Origin: Massilia aquatica
GTDB taxonomy: Bacteria > Pseudomonadota > Gammaproteobacteria > Burkholderiales > Burkholderiaceae_D
Direction of reading: 5' to 3'
Assembly: GCF_011682045.1 (NCBI RefSeq)
Contig: NZ_VVIW01000009.1
Location: forward strand, 124,001-188,000
DNA length: 64,000 nucleotides
Both the position numbers and the translations under genes were made by a program. Below are positions 8,190 to 17,125 of this stretch, piece by piece. The notes beneath the pieces were generated by a model. It ran no database searches, was not told the DNA's origin, and saw only the letters and a program-made list of their open reading frames with translations. Positions within the stretch are counted from its first letter, which is position 1; the number at the start of each line of letters is the position of its first letter.

Positions 8190-8801
8190 ATGAAAAATCT
8201 GTACCTGCGTTCCGCCGTGGCACTTGCGTGCGCGCTCACCCTGGCCGCGTGCGGCGGCGACGACAATGGCACCATGCAACTGGGCGGCACCGTCGACGGC
8301 GTCACCATCGCCGGCCTGGTGCTGCAGAACAAGGGCGGGCCGGACCTGAAGGTCGAACCGTACGCGAGCAGCTTCGTGTTCCCGGACCTGATCGCCGGCA
8401 ATACCGAGTACGACATCACCTTCAAGTCGACGCCATCGAACGCGACCTGCAAGATGATCAACGGCAAGGGCAAGTCGAGCGCCTACAACATCCCCTTGAT
8501 CAGCGTGAACTGCATCCTGAAACCGCACGATATCAAAGGCAGGATCGTTGGCCTGACCAACGGTCCGCTGGTGATCATCAATGGCACCTATCGCCTCAAC
8601 ATTCTCGCCAACAAGACCGAATTCAACCTGAGGGTCGATCCGAAAGTTGAAAATACACCCGTGCCCGGCCAGGTCGGCGAAACCCAGGCGTATGGCTTGA
8701 GCGTGCTGCAACAGCCGCCGGGCCTGACCTGCCGCATCGACAACGCGATCGGCGTCATGGGCAATGCCGACGTCGACAACGTCCTCATCACCTGCAACTG
8801 A
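8190..8801 (+). CDS. Two-domain lipoprotein, first of a tandem pair
   Basis: A 203-residue protein from the ATG at 8190, after GGAGAAAGT. The signal peptide MKNLYLRSAVALACALTL ends in lipobox L-A-A-C at about residue 21. The mature part holds two copies of a beta-rich unit of about 85 residues: GGTVDGVTIAGLVLQNKG...ATCKMINGKGKS...VNC and KGRIVGLTNGPLVIING...LTCRIDNAIGVMG...ITC. Each copy starts with a G-x-V/I-x-G-L strand and ends at a lone cysteine after an N-G/N-A-I-G turn, so a disulfide per copy is possible. Similar units occur repeated in large secreted proteins of Massilia-type genomes. Function unknown. The next gene is its paralogue, 49 bases downstream. Confidence 0.85.
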   Translation: MKNLYLRSAVALACALTLAACGGDDNGTMQLGGTVDGVTIAGLVLQNKGGPDLKVEPYASSFVFPDLIAGNTEYDITFKSTPSNATCKMINGKGKSSAYNIPLISVNCILKPHDIKGRIVGLTNGPLVIINGTYRLNILANKTEFNLRVDPKVENTPVPGQVGETQAYGLSVLQQPPGLTCRIDNAIGVMGNADVDNVLITCN

Positions 8802-8850
8802 TCCCGGCGCGCCGCCCGCGCGGGCGGCCCCCTATTTTCTGGAGAAATTT

Positions 8851-9465
8851 ATGACCTGTTCCGTCCTGCGCCATTCGCTGCTGCTCACTCTCGCCCTGGG
8901 CCTGGCCGCGTGCGGCGGCAAAGCGACCTTTCCTGTCGAAGGCAGGGTCGTCAACCTGAAATACCCGGGCCTGGTCCTGAGCAACATCGGCATGAGCGAC
9001 CTGCCGGTCGATGCCAAGGCCACCAGCTACCGCTTCCCTAACGCCATCGAATACGGCGTCCAGTACGACGTCCAGGTCAAGAGCACTGCACTGCACCAGG
9101 ATTGCACTCCTGACAACAACAAGGACACCGCCGGACGCCAGGCATCGATCAGCGCCACCATTACCTGCCGCGACTTTACCTATCAGATCGGCGGCGCGGT
9201 CAAGATCGTCGGCGCCGATGGCCAGGCCAAGCCGTACGTCGGCGAGAACCTGGTGCTGATCAACGGCAGCAGCGATAGGATCAACGTGGCCAAGGATGCG
9301 CAGTCGTATAAATTCGGCAGCGCGATCGCCTTCGGCGTCAGCTACGGCGTGTCTGTCCTGCAACAGCCGGACGGTGGCAAGCTGGTCTGCTCGGTCGATC
9401 GCGGCATTGGCGAAATGGGCGATGCCGAAGTGACCAACGTGAATGTACTGTGCCGCGAAAAGTAA
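8851..9465 (+). CDS. Two-domain lipoprotein, second of the tandem pair
   Basis: A 204-residue lipoprotein with lipobox L-A-A-C at about residue 21 of MTCSVLRHSLLLTLALGL. GGAGAAATTT precedes the ATG. The layout repeats that of the gene before it: unit one from VEGRVVNLKYPGLVLSNIG to the ITC end, unit two from GGAVKIVGADGQ to SVLQQPDGGKLVCSVDRGIG and NVLC. Shared landmarks include S-V-L-Q-Q-P near the C-terminus and G-x-M-G-x-A-x-V before the last cysteine, so the two arose by gene duplication and have diverged considerably. A strong terminator follows at 9601. Likely periplasm-facing or surface lipoprotein; role unknown. Confidence 0.85.
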   Translation: MTCSVLRHSLLLTLALGLAACGGKATFPVEGRVVNLKYPGLVLSNIGMSDLPVDAKATSYRFPNAIEYGVQYDVQVKSTALHQDCTPDNNKDTAGRQASISATITCRDFTYQIGGAVKIVGADGQAKPYVGENLVLINGSSDRINVAKDAQSYKFGSAIAFGVSYGVSVLQQPDGGKLVCSVDRGIGEMGDAEVTNVNVLCREK

Positions 9466-9600
9466 TCCGGCCTGGGGCTTGCGAAGGTGATATTTGCAAA
9501 AGGCATAACTGATATTACAAAGATAAATTGGCCTGATATGCTGTAGCGCAGCATAATTGCACCTGTCTCCTCCAACTCTCCTCAAAAAGAATTGGATTTC

Positions 9601-9628
9601 AAGCCCGCTTCACAGCGGGCTTTTTTTT
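9601..9628 (+). terminator. Rho-independent terminator after the lipoprotein pair
   Basis: Stem AAGCCCGCT / AGCGGGCTT with loop TCAC, followed by eight Ts. Lies 135 bases beyond the second lipoprotein stop and just before the convergent hydrolase gene. Confidence 0.9.
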
Positions 9629-9646
9629 GTCCTGATTTTCGTTCGG

Positions 9647-10762
9647 CTAGCGGCGCTCCCGGCGCAGCGCCGGCAGGTAAAAGCCGGCCACGGTGTCGAT
9701 CAGCTGGTCCGGCCGGCCCCCGGCCAGGTTGGTCAGGATGATGACCGCCAGGTCATCCTCGGGATACACATAAAACGCCGAACGCCCGCCGCCGTTGCCG
9801 GCCACCGCGCGCTGCACCCCGGCGCCGCGGCGGATGGCCGGCCAGCCCATGGCCCACGGCGCCGGGCGGCCGTCGGCAAAGCTTGACGGCGCCCACATCG
9901 CCGCCAGGCTGGCCGGCGTGAGCAGGCGCCCTTGCTGGAGGGCCACGATCCACTTGCCCAGCTCGGTCGCGGTGGTATTCATGCCCGCGCCAGTGCGCAT
10001 GGCCGGCGGAAATTCTTCCACCACATTGCGCAGCACGCTACCTTGGAAGCGGTAGGAATTGGCCTTGTCCATGATGATGTCGCCGGTGTCGCCGAAGCTG
10101 CTGCCAGGCATGCCGACGACGTCGAATTGCTTGTGCCGGATAAAATCGAGAAAAGGCTCGCCGCTCAGGCGGTCGATGATTTTCCCCAGCAGCACGTAGT
10201 TGGTCTGGTTATAGCTGAAGCGCTGGCCCGGCGCGAACTGCACCGGCGCGGCCAGTGCGGCTTTCCAGGCGCCCTCCATGCCGCCCGGCAGCAGGTCGCC
10301 TTCGCCGTCGAGCAGATCGGGCAGGCCGGACGTATGGTTGAGCAGTTGGGCGAGCGTGACCGCTTGCCATGGCGCCGGCAAACCGTCCAGGTAGCGCGAC
10401 ACCGGCGCCTCCAGCGCCAGCTTGCCCTGGTCCACCAGCTGCATGATGGCCACGCCGGTGACCGCCTTGGTGGCGGAATTGATCGAAAACACGGTGTGCT
10501 CGCCCACCGCCACCCTGTGCTGGAGATTGGCCACGCCGAGCGCTGCCGAGAGCACCACTTTCTGCCGCCGGATCACCACGATCTGCAGGCCGGGAATGCG
10601 GCGCTCCTGCATTTGGGCGCGAATATAGTCGAGCACAGCCTGGTTGGCCGCGCTGTCGCTCGCCGACGCCGTCGCCGCTAGCGGTGCAGCCAGGGCCGGC
10701 GCAGCGGGCAGGCTGATAGCCAGGCTGGCGAGCAGAAAACACAATGTGCGTGGAAATCTCAT
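9647..10762 (-). CDS. Secreted serine hydrolase, class C beta-lactamase fold
   Basis: A 371-residue protein with a Sec signal peptide (MRFPRTLCFLLASLAISLPAAPALAA). The nucleophile motif S-A-T-K is at residues 96-99 within FSINSATKAVTG, and LLNHTSGLPD follows as in the family. The second motif, usually Y-x-N, reads Y-N-Q (184-186, in FSYNQTNYVLLGK), and the third, usually H/K-x-G, reads N-G-G (323-325 in AGNGGGRSAF). It is therefore a family relative (esterase, D-aminopeptidase or penicillin-binding-protein-like) rather than an evident beta-lactamase. Probably acts in the periplasm or outside the cell. It faces the lipoprotein pair convergently and is divergent from phoX. Confidence 0.88.
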   Translation of the reverse strand: MRFPRTLCFLLASLAISLPAAPALAAPLAATASASDSAANQAVLDYIRAQMQERRIPGLQIVVIRRQKVVLSAALGVANLQHRVAVGEHTVFSINSATKAVTGVAIMQLVDQGKLALEAPVSRYLDGLPAPWQAVTLAQLLNHTSGLPDLLDGEGDLLPGGMEGAWKAALAAPVQFAPGQRFSYNQTNYVLLGKIIDRLSGEPFLDFIRHKQFDVVGMPGSSFGDTGDIIMDKANSYRFQGSVLRNVVEEFPPAMRTGAGMNTTATELGKWIVALQQGRLLTPASLAAMWAPSSFADGRPAPWAMGWPAIRRGAGVQRAVAGNGGGRSAFYVYPEDDLAVIILTNLAGGRPDQLIDTVAGFYLPALRRERR

Positions 10763-10889
10763 CGGGTGACAATCCTTATGGTGGAGGCAAATCGGTCGGG
10801 GCAGCGCCGCTCCATCATGGCATGAAAATGGGCAATGTTGGCGAATTGGAAACCTTATTTCTGGATGGATCCAGCAAGTGATGGATAGC

Positions 10890-10945
10890 TTGTCATCTTC
10901 CTGTCATCTTGCCGTCACGGCACGGTCATCTTGGCTGGCTAGAAT
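10890..10945 (+). promoter_or_regulatory. Four-unit Pho-box array and -10 element upstream of phoX
   Basis: Four 7-base direct repeats start at 10890 (ttgtcat), 10901 (ctgtcat), 10912 (ccgtcac) and 10923 (cggtcat), exactly 11 bases apart. This matches PhoB recognition, in which each Pho box has two CTGTCAT-like repeats at 11-base spacing. A TAGAAT at 10940-10945 fits a -10 element 10 bases after the last repeat, the usual place for a Pho-box-driven promoter where the box replaces the -35. The ATG of the phosphatase follows 37 bases later. Confidence 0.85.
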
Positions 10946-10982
10946 CCGGCTTGCTAAATCCAACCCCAGCCATAGGACCTTC

Positions 10983-13241
10983 ATGAACAAGCCAAACGAT
11001 CTGGTTAGCTCCATCGATCCAGATGACATCGACTGCAATGATTCGCCGAACGAACACTTCAACACGGTGCTCAACGCCCGCCTGAGCCGCCGCAGCCTGC
11101 TGCGCGGCGGCATGGCATCGGCCGCCACGGCGATCTTCGGCGCAGTCGGTCTGTCGGCCTGCAGCAGCGACGACCCGGCTCCGGTCGCCCCAACCCCGAC
11201 GCCGACCCCGACCCCGCCGCCGGTCGCGGCTGAAAAACTGCTGGCCTTCACGGCCGTTCCGAAAAGCCTGGCCGACATGGTCACCGTCCCGGCCGGCTAC
11301 ACCGCCTCGGTCATCTATGCGCTGGGCGACCCGCTCAACGGCACCACCCCCGCCTACAAGAACGACGGCACCGACAACAACTTCGACACCCGCGCCGGCG
11401 ACCATCACGACGGCATGGAGTTCTACGGTCTGTCGGCCAGCGGCACCGCCACCACCACCAGTTCGGACCGCGGCCTGCTGGCCGTGAACCACGAAGCGAC
11501 CACCGACGCGAAACTGTCGTCCTTCTTCCTGCACGCCAATGGCGGCGTCACCACCCTGCCGCGCCCTGCTTCGGAAGTGGACAAGGAAGTGGCGATCCAC
11601 GGCGTGAGCGTGGTCGAAGTCAAGAAGACCGGCGCCGCCTGGGCGTATGTGAAGGAGTCCTCCTTCAACCACCGCATTACCCCGCTGACCGACATCGAAC
11701 TGTCGGGTCCCGCGCGCGGCAATGCCCTGCTCAAGACCAAATACTCGCCGACCGCCACCAAGACGCGCGGCACCCTGAACAACTGCGGCACCGGCAAATC
11801 GCCATGGGGCTCGTTCCTGACCGGTGAAGAAAACTGGTCCGGCTACTTCGTGCGCGGCGCCGCCGACGATGCCGCCCGTGCCGGCGACAAGAGCATCGCG
11901 TCGCTCAAGCGCTACGGCCGCACCCAGGGCTCGACGTCGCGCCACGGCTGGGAAAGCGCCGGCACCGACGACAAATACGCACGCTGGGACATCAGCAAAA
12001 AAGGCGCGTCGGCCGATGGCAGCGACGACTACCGCAATGAAATGAACGGCATGGGCTACATCGTCGAAATGGACCCGTACGACAAGTCCAGGTCGGCCAA
12101 GAAGCGCACGGCTCTCGGCCGCTACGCCCACGAAAGCGCCGCCTTCGGCAACCCGGTGGTGGGCCAGCAGCTGGCCGTCTACATGGGCGACGATTCGCGC
12201 AACGAATACATCTACAAATTCGTCTCGAGCGCCGTCTGGGCCGCCGCCGACGCCAGCGCCGCCGACCGCATGGCCACGGGCGACAAATACCTCGACAGCG
12301 GCAAGCTGTATGTCGCCAAGATCAACGCCGACGGCACCGGCCAGTGGATCGAGCTGGCCATGTCGAACGCCGCCATCGCTGCCTACAGCGCCTACAAGTT
12401 CGCCGACCAGGCCGACATTACGGTCAACGCCCGCCTGGCCGCCGATGCGGTTGGCGCGACCAAAATGGACCGTCCGGAATGGTGCTCGGTCAATCCGGCC
12501 AACGGCGAGATCTACTACTCGCTGACCAACAACTCGAACCGCGCGGTCGACCCGACCTCGTCGCAACTGGCACCGGACAGCTCCAACCCGCGCGCCTACA
12601 CCGACATGAAAGGCACGTCGGCCCAGACCGGCAACCCGAACGGCCATATCCTGCGCATGAAAGAAGGCGCCGGCGCCTCGGCGGCGACCAGCTTTACCTG
12701 GGATGTGTACCTGTTCGGCGCCGAAGCGGGCGCCAATGGCGGCTTCGTGAACCTGTCGAACCTGACCGCGGACCAGGATTTCTCGAGCCCGGACGGCCTG
12801 GCATTCAGCCCGTACACCGGCATCTGCTGGATCCAGACCGATGATGGCGCCTACACCGACGTCACCAACTGCATGATGCTGGCCGCCGTGCCAGGCACGG
12901 TCGGCGACGGCGCCAAGGTCACCCTGAACCATCCGAAAACGGCTGGCGGCACCCTGGCAGTCGATACGTATGTGGGCAAGAAGCCGACGGCGGAGACGCT
13001 CAAGCGCTTCCTGGTCGGCCCTGCGGGTTCGGAAATCACGGGTATCTGCGAAACGCCGGATGGCAAGTCGATGTTCATCAACATCCAGCACCCGGGCGAG
13101 AACACGGCGCAGGCGAATCTGGCCGATCCGTCGAAGTACACCAGCCAGTGGCCAAGCAACGCCGGCTACGGCGCGGGCAAGCGCCCACGTTCGGCGACCA
13201 TTGTCATTACCAAGAATGATGGCGGCCGGATCGGGACGTAA
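10983..13241 (+). CDS. phoX: PhoX-family alkaline phosphatase, Tat-exported
   Basis: A 752-residue protein of the PhoX/DUF839 family. I chose ATG 10983 (MNKPNDLVSSIDPDDIDCND) because an upstream extension runs through the Pho boxes. A twin-arginine signal lies at about residues 33-60: L-S-R-R-S-L-L-R-G-G then an alanine-rich core and G-L-S-A-C, followed by a threonine/proline linker. Downstream are family landmarks H-D-G-M-E-F, L-L-A-V-N-H-E, N-N-C-G-T-G-K-S-P-W-G-S-F-L-T-G-E-E-N-W, G-R-Y-A-H-E-S-A and R-P-E-W-C-S-V-N-P. PhoX enzymes are calcium/iron-dependent phosphomonoesterases releasing phosphate outside the cytoplasm. The Pho boxes indicate induction by phosphate starvation. Confidence 0.95.
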   Translation: MNKPNDLVSSIDPDDIDCNDSPNEHFNTVLNARLSRRSLLRGGMASAATAIFGAVGLSACSSDDPAPVAPTPTPTPTPPPVAAEKLLAFTAVPKSLADMVTVPAGYTASVIYALGDPLNGTTPAYKNDGTDNNFDTRAGDHHDGMEFYGLSASGTATTTSSDRGLLAVNHEATTDAKLSSFFLHANGGVTTLPRPASEVDKEVAIHGVSVVEVKKTGAAWAYVKESSFNHRITPLTDIELSGPARGNALLKTKYSPTATKTRGTLNNCGTGKSPWGSFLTGEENWSGYFVRGAADDAARAGDKSIASLKRYGRTQGSTSRHGWESAGTDDKYARWDISKKGASADGSDDYRNEMNGMGYIVEMDPYDKSRSAKKRTALGRYAHESAAFGNPVVGQQLAVYMGDDSRNEYIYKFVSSAVWAAADASAADRMATGDKYLDSGKLYVAKINADGTGQWIELAMSNAAIAAYSAYKFADQADITVNARLAADAVGATKMDRPEWCSVNPANGEIYYSLTNNSNRAVDPTSSQLAPDSSNPRAYTDMKGTSAQTGNPNGHILRMKEGAGASAATSFTWDVYLFGAEAGANGGFVNLSNLTADQDFSSPDGLAFSPYTGICWIQTDDGAYTDVTNCMMLAAVPGTVGDGAKVTLNHPKTAGGTLAVDTYVGKKPTAETLKRFLVGPAGSEITGICETPDGKSMFINIQHPGENTAQANLADPSKYTSQWPSNAGYGAGKRPRSATIVITKNDGGRIGT

Positions 13242-13290
13242 GCAGCAGTGAAGGTGGGCCGGCCTGACAGACGGGCGGGCCCGAAGAGCC

Positions 13291-13322
13291 GTCGTCCCCG
13301 CGAAGGCGGGGACGACCTTTTT
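13291..13322 (+). terminator. Palindromic repeat acting as phoX terminator
   Basis: Perfect 11-base arms GTCGTCCCCGC / GCGGGGACGAC around a GAAG loop (13291-13316), then CTTTTT. It has terminator shape and also matches the dispersed palindrome family found again at 23754, 46065 and 51068. Confidence 0.8.
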
Positions 13323-13337
13323 ATTTCACAATATTGT

Positions 13338-13436
13338 GGGGGGCGTTTGGGGTAGTTACCCCGCTGTTTTGGGGGGCGGGCCTGACTGCGGGGGGGCCCC
13401 TATTCGCGGCGGCCCCCGCTTTGGGGGGGACGACGG
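13338..13436. other. G-run cluster with a degenerate palindrome
   Basis: On the plus strand there are runs of 6, 4, 6, 3, 7 and 7 Gs between 13338 and 13429, including a GGGGtagttaCCCC hairpin at 13349-13362 and a C-run opposite at about 13413. The end (GGGGACGACGG, 13426-13436) resembles the right arm of the palindrome at 13291. It could form intramolecular quadruplex or hairpin structures. No gene is supported here. Confidence 0.6.
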
Positions 13437-13461
13437 CTTTAACCGTTAGCGAAGAAATTAA

Positions 13462-13791
13462 TCAGGTGGTCAAGCCACCCACAATGCGCAGCACCTCGGC
13501 GCGCGCATCTTCCCATCCGGATGCCGCCAGCTTCGGCCCGCACTCCACGCACGCCTCAAACGGATTGCATCCGTGTTCCAGCGCCACGTAGCGCGCTCCC
13601 ACGACCTGCTTGCCCACATACGAATCGACCCTGCCCGCCGGCGACGGCGCCACGCCCTTGAGCACCCAGCGCTGGAACGGGGCCACGTCGACCCCGTCCG
13701 GCACGTACCACAGCTTGCTATCCTTGTTCCAGCGCGCGCCCAGGGCCTTGGCCTCGTCTTTTTCGGCGTACGGGACTTTGAGCATGATCAT
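13462..13791 (-). CDS. DUF5710-domain protein
   Basis: A 109-residue protein. The ATG at 13791 has AGGAG seven bases upstream, so I use it rather than longer options; an ATG at 13785 is close by. The first half, LKVPYAEKDEAKALGARWNK followed by WYVPDG, is the DUF5710 domain found in DNA-primase-like and plasmid DNA-handling proteins. The second half, with ALEHGCNPFEACVECGPKL, includes C-x-x-C, possibly a metal site. No signal peptide. It starts 13 bases after rsmA ends, so it appears to be the last gene of the lptD-surA-pdxA-rsmA row. Function unknown. Confidence 0.78.
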   Translation of the reverse strand: MIMLKVPYAEKDEAKALGARWNKDSKLWYVPDGVDVAPFQRWVLKGVAPSPAGRVDSYVGKQVVGARYVALEHGCNPFEACVECGPKLAASGWEDARAEVLRIVGGLTT

Positions 13792-13804
13792 GAGGGCACT
13801 CCTG

Positions 13805-14590
13805 TCAGGCCGGCTGCTTGAGCAAATTCGACAGCGCCACATACTGCGCCAGGCCGACCGTCTCCGGACGCATCGACGGGTCGATTCCGGCTTCGACCAG
13901 CTGCGCTTCGGTGCACATCCCCGCCATGCAGTTGCGGATCACCTTGCGGCGCTGCGAGAACGCCTTCATGACCACCGCTTCCAGGGTCGGACCGTCGCAC
14001 GCCAGTTTGCGCTGCGCCGGCACCGGCACCATGCGCACGATGGCCGATTCCACCTGCGGCGGCGGATCGAACGCGGTCGGCGGCACGATGAACATGAGCG
14101 ACATGTCGTAACGCCATTGCAGCATCACCGACAGCCGGCCGTAGGTCTTGCTGCCGGGCGCTGCCACCATGCGCTCGACGACTTCTTTCTGGAGCATGAA
14201 ATGCTGGTCTTCGATCAGGTGCGCGAAGTCGGCCAGGTGGAACAGCAGCGGGCTCGAAATGTTGTACGGCAGGTTGCCGACCACGCGCAGCTTCTGCCCT
14301 TCCGGTACCGGAATCTGGCCGTAGTCGAACTTGAGCGCGTCGCCCGAGTGAATGGTCAGCTTCTCGCGCGGGAAGTTGTTTTCCAGGCGCGCGACCAGGT
14401 CGCGGTCCAGCTCCACCACGTGCATGTGGTCCAGGTGCTTGAGCAGCAGCGCCGTCATGGCGGCCAGGCCCGGCCCGATTTCGACCAGCGCCTGGCCCTT
14501 CTCGGGTCCAATGGCGTCGATGATGTTATCGAGGACGAGTTTGTCGGTCAAAAAATTCTGGCCGAAGCGCTTGCGGGCGACGTGTTTCAT
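13805..14590 (-). CDS. rsmA: 16S rRNA dimethyladenosine transferase
   Basis: A 261-residue SAM-dependent methyltransferase that dimethylates two adjacent adenines near the 3' end of 16S rRNA late in small-subunit assembly. Motifs: G-Q-N-F-L-T-D at residues 10-16, the SAM loop V-E-I-G-P-G-L-A-A-M-T near 36-46, V-V-E-L-D-R-D, and catalytic N-L-P-Y-N-I-S near residue 105. The C-terminal helical domain is complete and the length is normal. It sits 34 bases downstream of pdxA in the minus-strand row, the usual order in gamma- and betaproteobacteria. Confidence 0.97.
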   Translation of the reverse strand: MKHVARKRFGQNFLTDKLVLDNIIDAIGPEKGQALVEIGPGLAAMTALLLKHLDHMHVVELDRDLVARLENNFPREKLTIHSGDALKFDYGQIPVPEGQKLRVVGNLPYNISSPLLFHLADFAHLIEDQHFMLQKEVVERMVAAPGSKTYGRLSVMLQWRYDMSLMFIVPPTAFDPPPQVESAIVRMVPVPAQRKLACDGPTLEAVVMKAFSQRRKVIRNCMAGMCTEAQLVEAGIDPSMRPETVGLAQYVALSNLLKQPA

Positions 14591-14624
14591 ATTCTTCTTT
14601 TCGATTCTGTTCTAAGGGTGCGGT

Positions 14625-15686
14625 CTAACACTGCGATGCGCGCTGTGCGCTCACCATCTGCAATGCGGTGCGGATGGCCTGTTCCATGCTGCCGCAGTCG
14701 GCTTGTCCCAGCCCGGCGCCAGCCAGGTCGAGCGCGGTGCCATGGTCGACCGAGGTGCGGATCAGCGGCAGGCCGAGGGTAATGTTCACGCCGCGCCCGA
14801 AGGTGGCGTACTTGAGCACCGGCAGGCCCTGGTCGTGGTACATGGCCAGCACGCAGTCGGCGCCCGCCAGGTACTTGGGCTGGAACAGCGTATCGGCCGG
14901 ATACGGCCCGCGCGCGTCGATGCCGCGTGCGCGCGCCTGTTCCAGCGCCGGCGCGATGGTGTCGATTTCCTCGCGTCCCAGGTAGCCGTTCTCGCCCGCG
15001 TGCGGATTGAGGCCGGTGACCAGGATGCGCGGTTCGGCGATGCCGAATTTGGTTTTCAGGTCGTGGTGAATGATGTCGATCACGCGCGCCAGGCCTTCGC
15101 GCGTGATCGCCGCCGGCACATCCTTGAGCGGCAGATGGGTGGTGGCCAGCGCCACCCGCAACGCGTAGTTGTCAGGCGCGGAATCGGGACTAGTCTCGCC
15201 GGCCAGCATCATCACCACCTGGGCGGTGGCGGTCTGCTCGGCCAGGTATTCGGTGTGCCCCGAAAAAGCCACGCCGGCGTCGTTGATGGTGCTCTTTTGC
15301 AGCGGCGCGGTGACCATGGCGTCGAACCAGCCGGCGCGCGCGCCTTCGACCGCCAGGTCGAGCGTGGCCAGCACCGCACGGCCGTTGGCCGGGTCCAGCA
15401 CGCCCGGCACCACGTGGGCGCCCAGCGGCACGTCGATGACGCAGATGCGCGAAGGCCCGAACTGCGGCAGGCCGCCGTTGCGCAGCGCCTGCACCGACAG
15501 GGCGGCCAGTTCGATAGCGGGGTCGATCAGGCTGGCGGTGAGCGCCAGGAAGGCGGCGTCGCCGAGCAGCACGCAGTTGACCTGCGCGCGCATGGCCCAG
15601 GCAGCGCGGATCGAGATTTCCGGCCCGATCCCGGCCGGTTCGCCCGTGGTGATGGCGATCGCCGGCCGTGTGCTTGCCTGCCGCAT
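14625..15686 (-). CDS. pdxA: 4-hydroxythreonine-4-phosphate dehydrogenase
   Basis: A 353-residue cytoplasmic enzyme of pyridoxal-5'-phosphate synthesis (DXP-dependent pathway). Signature segments: [14 protein letters not shown] at the N-terminus, [10 protein letters not shown] near residue 140, [15 protein letters not shown] near 215 and G-P-Y-P-A-D-T-L-F near 255, with M-Y-H-D-Q-G-L-P. Metal-binding histidines lie in these motifs. The gene begins 4 bases after surA ends, so the two are translationally close. No truncation seen. Confidence 0.96.
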   Translation of the reverse strand: MRQASTRPAIAITTGEPAGIGPEISIRAAWAMRAQVNCVLLGDAAFLALTASLIDPAIELAALSVQALRNGGLPQFGPSRICVIDVPLGAHVVPGVLDPANGRAVLATLDLAVEGARAGWFDAMVTAPLQKSTINDAGVAFSGHTEYLAEQTATAQVVMMLAGETSPDSAPDNYALRVALATTHLPLKDVPAAITREGLARVIDIIHHDLKTKFGIAEPRILVTGLNPHAGENGYLGREEIDTIAPALEQARARGIDARGPYPADTLFQPKYLAGADCVLAMYHDQGLPVLKYATFGRGVNITLGLPLIRTSVDHGTALDLAGAGLGQADCGSMEQAIRTALQMVSAQRASQC

Positions 15687-15690
15687 AAGC

Positions 15691-17073
15691 TTACCTGTTC
15701 TCGTCGCGGAATTCGACGTAGGCGCGGTCGCGCACCTGGCGCGCCCAGTCTTCGGTCGCTTCTTCGAGCTTGCGGTCGCGGATCACCTGGCGCGCAGCCA
15801 GGCGCACCCGTTCCTTGTTCTGGTCGTCGCTCTTGCGTTCCATGACTTCGATCAGGTGGAAGCCGTACGGCGTTTCGACGACGTCGCTCACTTCGCCCGG
15901 TTTCAGGGTCGCCATCACGGTTTCGAATTCGGGCACGGTGTCGCCCGGGTACAGCCAACCGAGGTCGCCGCCCTTGCTGGCCGAACCGTCGTTGGAGAAC
16001 AGGCGCGCCAGTTCTTCGAACTTGGCGGCCTTGTTGTCGAGGCGTTCCTTCAGTTCGGTCAGCTTGCGCTTGGCGTCGGCCGCGGTCATGGTCGGGCTGA
16101 CCTTGAGCAGGATGTGGCGCGCGCGCGTCTGCTGCACCGGCGCCGGGGCGGCGCTGTCGGCCAGGTTGCGCTTGTCGACCATTTTCAGGATGTGGAAACC
16201 GGTGGTGCTTTTCAGGACCGGCGTGACCTGGCCCGGCTTGAGTTTGCCGAGCGCGTCGGAAAACAGCGGCGGCAGGCGATCGAGCGCGCGCCAGCCGATT
16301 TCGCCGCCCTTGAGCGCATCGCTCGAATCGGAGTAGGTGGCGGCGATCTTGGCGAAGTCACCGCCGGTGCGCAGCTGGCGCATGACGTCGTCGGCCCGTG
16401 CGCGGCGCGCGGCGATTTGTTCGGGCGAAGCGTTTTCAGGGATGCGCACCATGATCTGCGACAGGTTCATCTCGACCTTGTCGGCGGCGGCGGCTTTTTC
16501 GGCGGCCAGGTAGGTGTCGACTTCGGCGTCGGAAATCTGGATCTTGTTGTCGACTTCATGCTCGCGCAGGCGCTGCATCATGATTTCGCTGCGGATCTCT
16601 TCGCGGAAAGCGGCAAAGGTGGTGCCGCTCTTTTCCATCTGGTTGCGCATCTCCTGCACCGACAGCTTCTGCTGCTCGGCGATGCGGCCGATGGCGCGGT
16701 CGAGCATGGTGTCGTCGACGCGCACGCCCATCTCCTTGGCCAGCTGCATCTGGGCACGTTCGACGATCATGCGCTCGATCACCTGGCGCTGCAGGTCGGC
16801 CGCTTCCGGCACGGGCGCGTTCTGCGACTTCATGGCGCCTTCGACGGCGCGCACGCGGGCGGTGATTTCGTTGCGGGTGATGACTTCATCGTTGACCACC
16901 ACGGCGATCGAGTCGATGACGTTGGCCGAGGCCGAGGCCGGCGGCAAAAAGCCGCTGGACGGCTTGGCGGCGGCCGGCTTGGCCGGCGTGGCCTGGGCAG
17001 CCGCCTGGCCGGCGGTCAGGGCGCACAGCAGGGCGGCGGCGATCTTGAGTTGGTGCATACTGAAATTACGCAT
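15691..17073 (-). CDS. surA: Periplasmic chaperone/peptidyl-prolyl isomerase SurA
   Basis: A 460-residue protein with a Sec signal peptide ([20 protein letters not shown], cleaved near AAAQA). SurA escorts outer-membrane proteins to the BAM complex. After an alanine/proline linker comes the N-terminal chaperone domain ([20 protein letters not shown]), then two parvulin PPIase domains: one around [17 protein letters not shown] to [12 protein letters not shown], the second around [14 protein letters not shown] to [14 protein letters not shown]. Start chosen at 17073; 17058 (MHQLK) is possible, and neither has a strong SD. 52 bases separate it from lptD, another outer-membrane biogenesis gene. 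Confidence 0.96.
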   Translation of the reverse strand: MRNFSMHQLKIAAALLCALTAGQAAAQATPAKPAAAKPSSGFLPPASASANVIDSIAVVVNDEVITRNEITARVRAVEGAMKSQNAPVPEAADLQRQVIERMIVERAQMQLAKEMGVRVDDTMLDRAIGRIAEQQKLSVQEMRNQMEKSGTTFAAFREEIRSEIMMQRLREHEVDNKIQISDAEVDTYLAAEKAAAADKVEMNLSQIMVRIPENASPEQIAARRARADDVMRQLRTGGDFAKIAATYSDSSDALKGGEIGWRALDRLPPLFSDALGKLKPGQVTPVLKSTTGFHILKMVDKRNLADSAAPAPVQQTRARHILLKVSPTMTAADAKRKLTELKERLDNKAAKFEELARLFSNDGSASKGGDLGWLYPGDTVPEFETVMATLKPGEVSDVVETPYGFHLIEVMERKSDDQNKERVRLAARQVIRDRKLEEATEDWARQVRDRAYVEFRDENR

Positions 17074-17125
17074 AATCTGGGAAGCACTTCTATATTCAGG
17101 TGAATAAAACAATCCGACGTCCCGC

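Noticed and set aside
10926-13091. 721-residue minus-strand reading frame opposite phoX
   Set aside because: Very rich in Gly, Arg, Val and His, typical of a GC-rich shadow frame; phoX on the other strand is clearly real.
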